NCBI GenBank assembly: GCA_963739095.1
Contig: CAVTZF010000039.1
Location: forward strand, 62,001 to 126,000
Source: JACVRW01 sp963739095
GTDB taxonomy: Bacteria; Actinomycetota; Thermoleophilia; Solirubrobacterales; Thermoleophilaceae
Direction of reading: 5' to 3'
Length of the DNA: 64,000 nt
In this document: positions 61,241 through 64,000 of the stretch, piece after piece
How positions within the stretch are numbered: the stretch's first letter is position 1
How the letters are laid out: every line of letters begins with the position of its first letter
Position numbers and translations under genes: made by a program
Notes under the pieces: model-generated
Databases searched by the model: none
Told to the model about the DNA's origin: nothing
The model's input: the letters and a program-made list of their open reading frames with translations, nothing else

Positions 61241-61396
61241 GGAACGCCGAGGGGCTGGGGAAGGGTGGGTGGGCACGACCGCCCGCCTCGGGCCGCACGT
61301 TGCCGGATTGATAGCGCCAGAGACCACTGATCCGGCAACGTTGCCGCGGGAGCCGGCCAACCAACGGCCCCGACCCCCTTCCCCAGCTGTCGTTCC
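61241..61396. repeat. Nested inverted-repeat element, related to 10996-11316
   Basis: The outermost arms GGAACG (61241-61246) and CGTTCC (61391-61396) enclose GCTGGGGAAGGG (61254-61265) and CCCTTCCCCAGC (61376-61387), which enclose ACGTTGCCGGAT (61297-61308) and ATCCGGCAACGT (61330-61341). The centre is about 21 bases. The inner and outer arms recur near 11150-11188 and 11296-11307. It fills the intergenic region between the HIT and corA genes. No coding capacity. It may be a nonautonomous mobile element or a large structured RNA/protein-binding site. Confidence 0.75.
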
Positions 61397-61420
61397 CTGG
61401 TCCCGGCGCCGCGCCGCTCG

Positions 61421-62392
61421 CTACAGCCAGCCCGCCCGCCTGAAGTACCAGTACAGCGTGCTGCAGATGGTGAGCATCACGAGCAGCACGGCCGGGTAGC
61501 CGTAGGTCCAGGTGAGCTCCGGCATGTGCTCGAAGTTCATCCCGTAGATGCCTGCGACCGCCGTCGGGACGGCGATGATCGCGACCCAGGCGGAGATGCG
61601 GCGCATGTCCTCGTTCTGACGGACGCCGACCTGAGCGAGGTTCGCCTGGAGGCTGCTCGCGAGCAGGTCGTGCATGCCATCGAGCTGGTCGCGGGCGCGG
61701 ATCAGGTGATCGTTGACGTCGCGGAAGTAGTTGCGGATCTCCTTGTCCACCTGCTGGTAGTGGCCCGAGGCGAGCTTCTCGATCGGGTCGACCAGGGGGG
61801 CACTCGCGCGCCGGAATTCGAGCACCTCGCGCAGCAGCCGGTAGATCCGTTCGGCCGGATTGGAGCGGTCGTTCCTGAAGAGCTCCTCCTCGACCTGGTC
61901 GATGTCCTCCTGGAGGCCGTCGATGGCGGGCCCGTAGTCGTCCACCACGCGGTCGAGGATCGCGTGCAGGACGACGCCGGGGCCCTTCCGCAGCCGCTCC
62001 GGGTCGGACTCGAGCGCCTCGCGGACGGGGGCGAGCTCGCTCGCGGTCCCGTGACGCACCGTGATCACATAGTCGTGCCCGAGGAAGACCAGCAGCTCAC
62101 CGAGCTCAACCACCTCCGTGGGGTCGACGTAGCGCGCCGTCTTCAGCACGAGCAGCACCATGTCGTCGAACACCTCGAGCTTCGGACGCTGGTGAGCGTG
62201 GATCGCGTCCTCGACGGCGAGCGGGTGAAGGTTGAACTCCCGCCGGAGCGCGTCGAACTCCTCCTCGGTCGGCTCGTACAGGCCGATCCATACGAAGGTG
62301 TCCTTCTGCTGACGCAGGTCGTAGGCGTGCTCGAGCTCGACCTTGCCGTCACGGCGATGGCCAGCCTCGTAGATCGCGCAATCGACGATCAC
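61421..62392 (-). CDS. corA: CorA-type magnesium/divalent cation transporter
   Basis: A 323-residue protein with a large cytosolic alpha/beta domain and two C-terminal membrane helices. The signature YGMNFEHMPEL (GMN pore loop near residue 285) follows ISAWVAIIAVPTAVAGI, and a final helix is followed by RRAGWL. Forms pentameric channels for Mg2+ or Co2+. ATG 62392. Its start overlaps the stop of the upstream CCA-adding enzyme gene. Confidence 0.95.
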   Translation of the reverse strand: MIVDCAIYEAGHRRDGKVELEHAYDLRQQKDTFVWIGLYEPTEEEFDALRREFNLHPLAVEDAIHAHQRPKLEVFDDMVLLVLKTARYVDPTEVVELGELLVFLGHDYVITVRHGTASELAPVREALESDPERLRKGPGVVLHAILDRVVDDYGPAIDGLQEDIDQVEEELFRNDRSNPAERIYRLLREVLEFRRASAPLVDPIEKLASGHYQQVDKEIRNYFRDVNDHLIRARDQLDGMHDLLASSLQANLAQVGVRQNEDMRRISAWVAIIAVPTAVAGIYGMNFEHMPELTWTYGYPAVLLVMLTICSTLYWYFRRAGWL

Positions 62393-63765
62393 CTGCTGCG
62401 ATTGTCGCGCAGACGCCGGGCGAAACCCAGCGCTTCGTCGCGCGTCGCAACCTCGCCCGCGTACGCGGCCTCCTCGAGGGAGGCGAGCAGGCTGCCGATC
62501 TCCGGACCGGGCTCGATGCCGAGCTCGGCTGCCAGCTCGTTGCCGCGCACGAGCGGCCGCGGCCGGCCCTGCTCGCGCCAGTCGAGCGCCGCCTCCATCA
62601 GCTCCTCCGCGAGCTCCATGTGCGCCGCGATCGCCTCGTCCGCCTTGCGCCCGCGGGTGGCGAGCCGGTCGGCGGACGAGAGCAGCGTCACCTCGACCTC
62701 GACGGGCTCGGTCCGACGCAGGTAGCGATACACGGCGCGCCGGTCGAGCGGACGCTCGTGGACGAGGAAGCCGAGCACGAGATGGTGGCGCGTGAGCGCT
62801 TCTACGAAGCGGCTGAAGCGCTCGCTCGTCCGCAGCCGCCGGCAGACGTCGCGCACCATCTGCTCGCCGAGCCGGTCGTGCCCCATGAAGGTCACCCGGC
62901 CCGACTCACGCACGGCGTGCGTCGCCGGCTTGCCGATGTCGTGCAGGAGCGCGCCGAAGCGAAGCGCCTCGCCGCGCGTCAGCTCGTCGGCGAGCGGCTC
63001 GTCCAGCACGGCGCGCAGCCGGCCGGACGCGCGCGCCTCGAGCTCGAGCAGGCGCTCCAGCACCTCGATCGTGTGGCCGTAGACGTCGAGGTGGTGGTAG
63101 TGGCTCTGCTCGACGTCGTGCAGCTCGGCGAGCTCGGGCAGGACGGCGCGCAGAAGGTCGAGCCGGTCGGCGACCTCCAGCCCCCCGATCACGTTCGGGG
63201 CGAGCAGGAGCCTGCGCAGCTCCGCGAACACGCGCTCGCCGGCGGCGTCGGCCACCCGCGGGGCTGCCGCCCGCGTCAGCCGCTCGGTCTCGGCGTCGGG
63301 CTCGAAGCCGAGCTCGGCCACGAAGCGCGCCAGCCGCAGCGCTCGCAGCGGGTCCGACTCGTAGGCCTCCGGGCCGATCACGCGCAGCGTGCGCGTCTCG
63401 AGGTCGGCACGTCCGCCGAGCGGGTCGATCAGCTCCGCGCCGGCGGCCGGCTCGCGCAGCGCCGCTACCGACAGCTCATCGGCGGGTCGGGCCATCGCGT
63501 TGACCGTGAAGTCACGGAGGGCGAGGTCGGCCTCGATCGACGGGCCCTGCAGCGTCGATACGTCGTACACGCGCCCGGCGTCGCGGTCGATCACGCGCCA
63601 GGCGCCGAAGGCCTCGGAGAGGGGGAACGAGGGCCCGCCCACCTCGGCGGCCAGCGCTCGCGCCGGTTCCCCGGCGTCGCCGGGCACGGCGATGTCGACG
63701 TCTGTGACAGGCCGGCCGAGCAGCTCGTCACGCAGGGCTCCGCCGACGATCCAGGCGTCCGTCAC
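62389..63765 (-). CDS. CCA-adding enzyme/poly(A) polymerase-type nucleotidyltransferase with HD domain
   Basis: A 458-residue protein. The head has WIVGGALRDELLGRPVTDVDIAV (metal Asp pair), then LRDFTVNAMA, DPLRALRLARFVAELGF and an HD domain with FGALLHDIGKP near residue 270 and RHHLVLGFLVH. It adds or repairs the tRNA 3' CCA or tails RNA. GTG start overlaps the alr stop (GTGA). Confidence 0.92.
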   Translation of the reverse strand: MTDAWIVGGALRDELLGRPVTDVDIAVPGDAGEPARALAAEVGGPSFPLSEAFGAWRVIDRDAGRVYDVSTLQGPSIEADLALRDFTVNAMARPADELSVAALREPAAGAELIDPLGGRADLETRTLRVIGPEAYESDPLRALRLARFVAELGFEPDAETERLTRAAAPRVADAAGERVFAELRRLLLAPNVIGGLEVADRLDLLRAVLPELAELHDVEQSHYHHLDVYGHTIEVLERLLELEARASGRLRAVLDEPLADELTRGEALRFGALLHDIGKPATHAVRESGRVTFMGHDRLGEQMVRDVCRRLRTSERFSRFVEALTRHHLVLGFLVHERPLDRRAVYRYLRRTEPVEVEVTLLSSADRLATRGRKADEAIAAHMELAEELMEAALDWREQGRPRPLVRGNELAAELGIEPGPEIGSLLASLEEAAYAGEVATRDEALGFARRLRDNRSR

Positions 63766-64000
63766 CGGAAATGCTCACGGCGCACCCGCGCCGAGAGGCC
63801 GCAGGTGATCTCGTAGTTGATCGTGCCCAGCCGGCGCGCCACCTCCTCAGCGAGGATCTGCTCCCCGCCCTGGCGGCCGATCAGCACGACCCTGTCGCCA
63901 ACCTCGACGTCCGTGTCGTCGCCGAGCGCGACCGTGATGTTGTCCATGCTGATCGTGCCGACGAGCGGATGACGGCTGCCCCGGATCAACACGTCGGCGT
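63762..64000 (-). CDS. alr: Alanine racemase, C-terminal part (5' end outside window)
   Basis: The visible 79 residues form the C-terminal beta domain: VLIRGSRHPLVGTISMDNITV, DVEVGDRVVLIGRQG, ILAEEVARRLGTINYEIT and a short basic end. The PLP-barrel with the catalytic residues lies beyond the window edge. It interconverts L- and D-alanine for peptidoglycan. The assignment rests on the C-terminal motifs only. Confidence 0.85.
   Translation of the reverse strand, partial: ADVLIRGSRHPLVGTISMDNITVALGDDTDVEVGDRVVLIGRQGGEQILAEEVARRLGTINYEITCGLSARVRREHFR

Overview
The window is about 64 kb of very GC-rich, densely packed chromosomal DNA. Many starts are GTG or TTG, and genes often overlap by 4 bases (ATGA, GTGA, TTGA). 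The gene content points to a high-GC, Gram-positive-type aerobic heterotroph, probably a deep-branching actinobacterium of the Thermoleophilia (Solirubrobacterales/Gaiellales) type. Supporting features are OpcA beside Zwf, a transaldolase/phosphoglucose isomerase fusion, ROK sugar kinases and two aa3-type oxidase operons. Lineage is inferred from gene content only. No tRNA, rRNA, CRISPR array, transposase or phage gene was seen.

Layout. 1-4146 (minus): a sensor protein made of 92-residue HAMP repeats, an EamA exporter and a frameshift-riddled LysE exporter, divergent from a MocR regulator (4233-5639) with a direct-repeat operator candidate. 5636-10968 (plus): an enoyl-CoA hydratase, then cytochrome oxidase operon 1 (coxB, coxA, ctaA, ctaB). 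10996-11316: palindromic repeat DNA abutting a collagen-like gene. 23734 down to 11891 (minus): one long coupled operon, ROK glucokinase - tkt - tal/pgi - gnd - zwf (frameshifted) - opcA - pgl - GH15 glycosidase, i.e. sugar release, phosphorylation and a full oxidative pentose phosphate pathway. 23793-26987: a secreted GH6-like glycosidase, a ROK kinase and a frameshifted patatin. 27016-35417: an FtsH-type protease, ACC deaminase plus a VOC protein, a DUF4394 protein, a murein endopeptidase and an orphan PAS-GAF3 histidine kinase.

43743 down to 35448 (minus): a six-gene start/stop-coupled cassette combining HyuB/HyuA hydantoinase-oxoprolinase subunits, a 3-hydroxyisobutyrate-dehydrogenase-type enzyme and a ribose-type ABC importer. 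This is the best candidate for an undescribed catabolic system. 43822-46220: a sodium/solute symporter with small partner proteins. 46267-52126: cytochrome oxidase region 2 (small membrane subunits, CBS protein, AraC-type regulator, coxB fused to cytochrome c, coxA, a duplicated nucleotide-binding-like protein broken by an in-frame stop, coxC). 52123-57148: IMPase, GH3 beta-glucosidase with a divergent ROK repressor, and a diheme cytochrome c. 57256-64000: small proteins, a STAS antagonist, a csp-infA pair, a second enoyl-CoA hydratase, a HIT protein, a large nested palindrome, CorA, a CCA-adding/poly(A) polymerase-type enzyme and the C-terminus of alanine racemase.

Three genes (lysE-like, zwf, patatin) carry single-base indels and one pair is split by an in-frame stop. 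Because zwf is central, some of these could be sequence errors rather than true pseudogenes.
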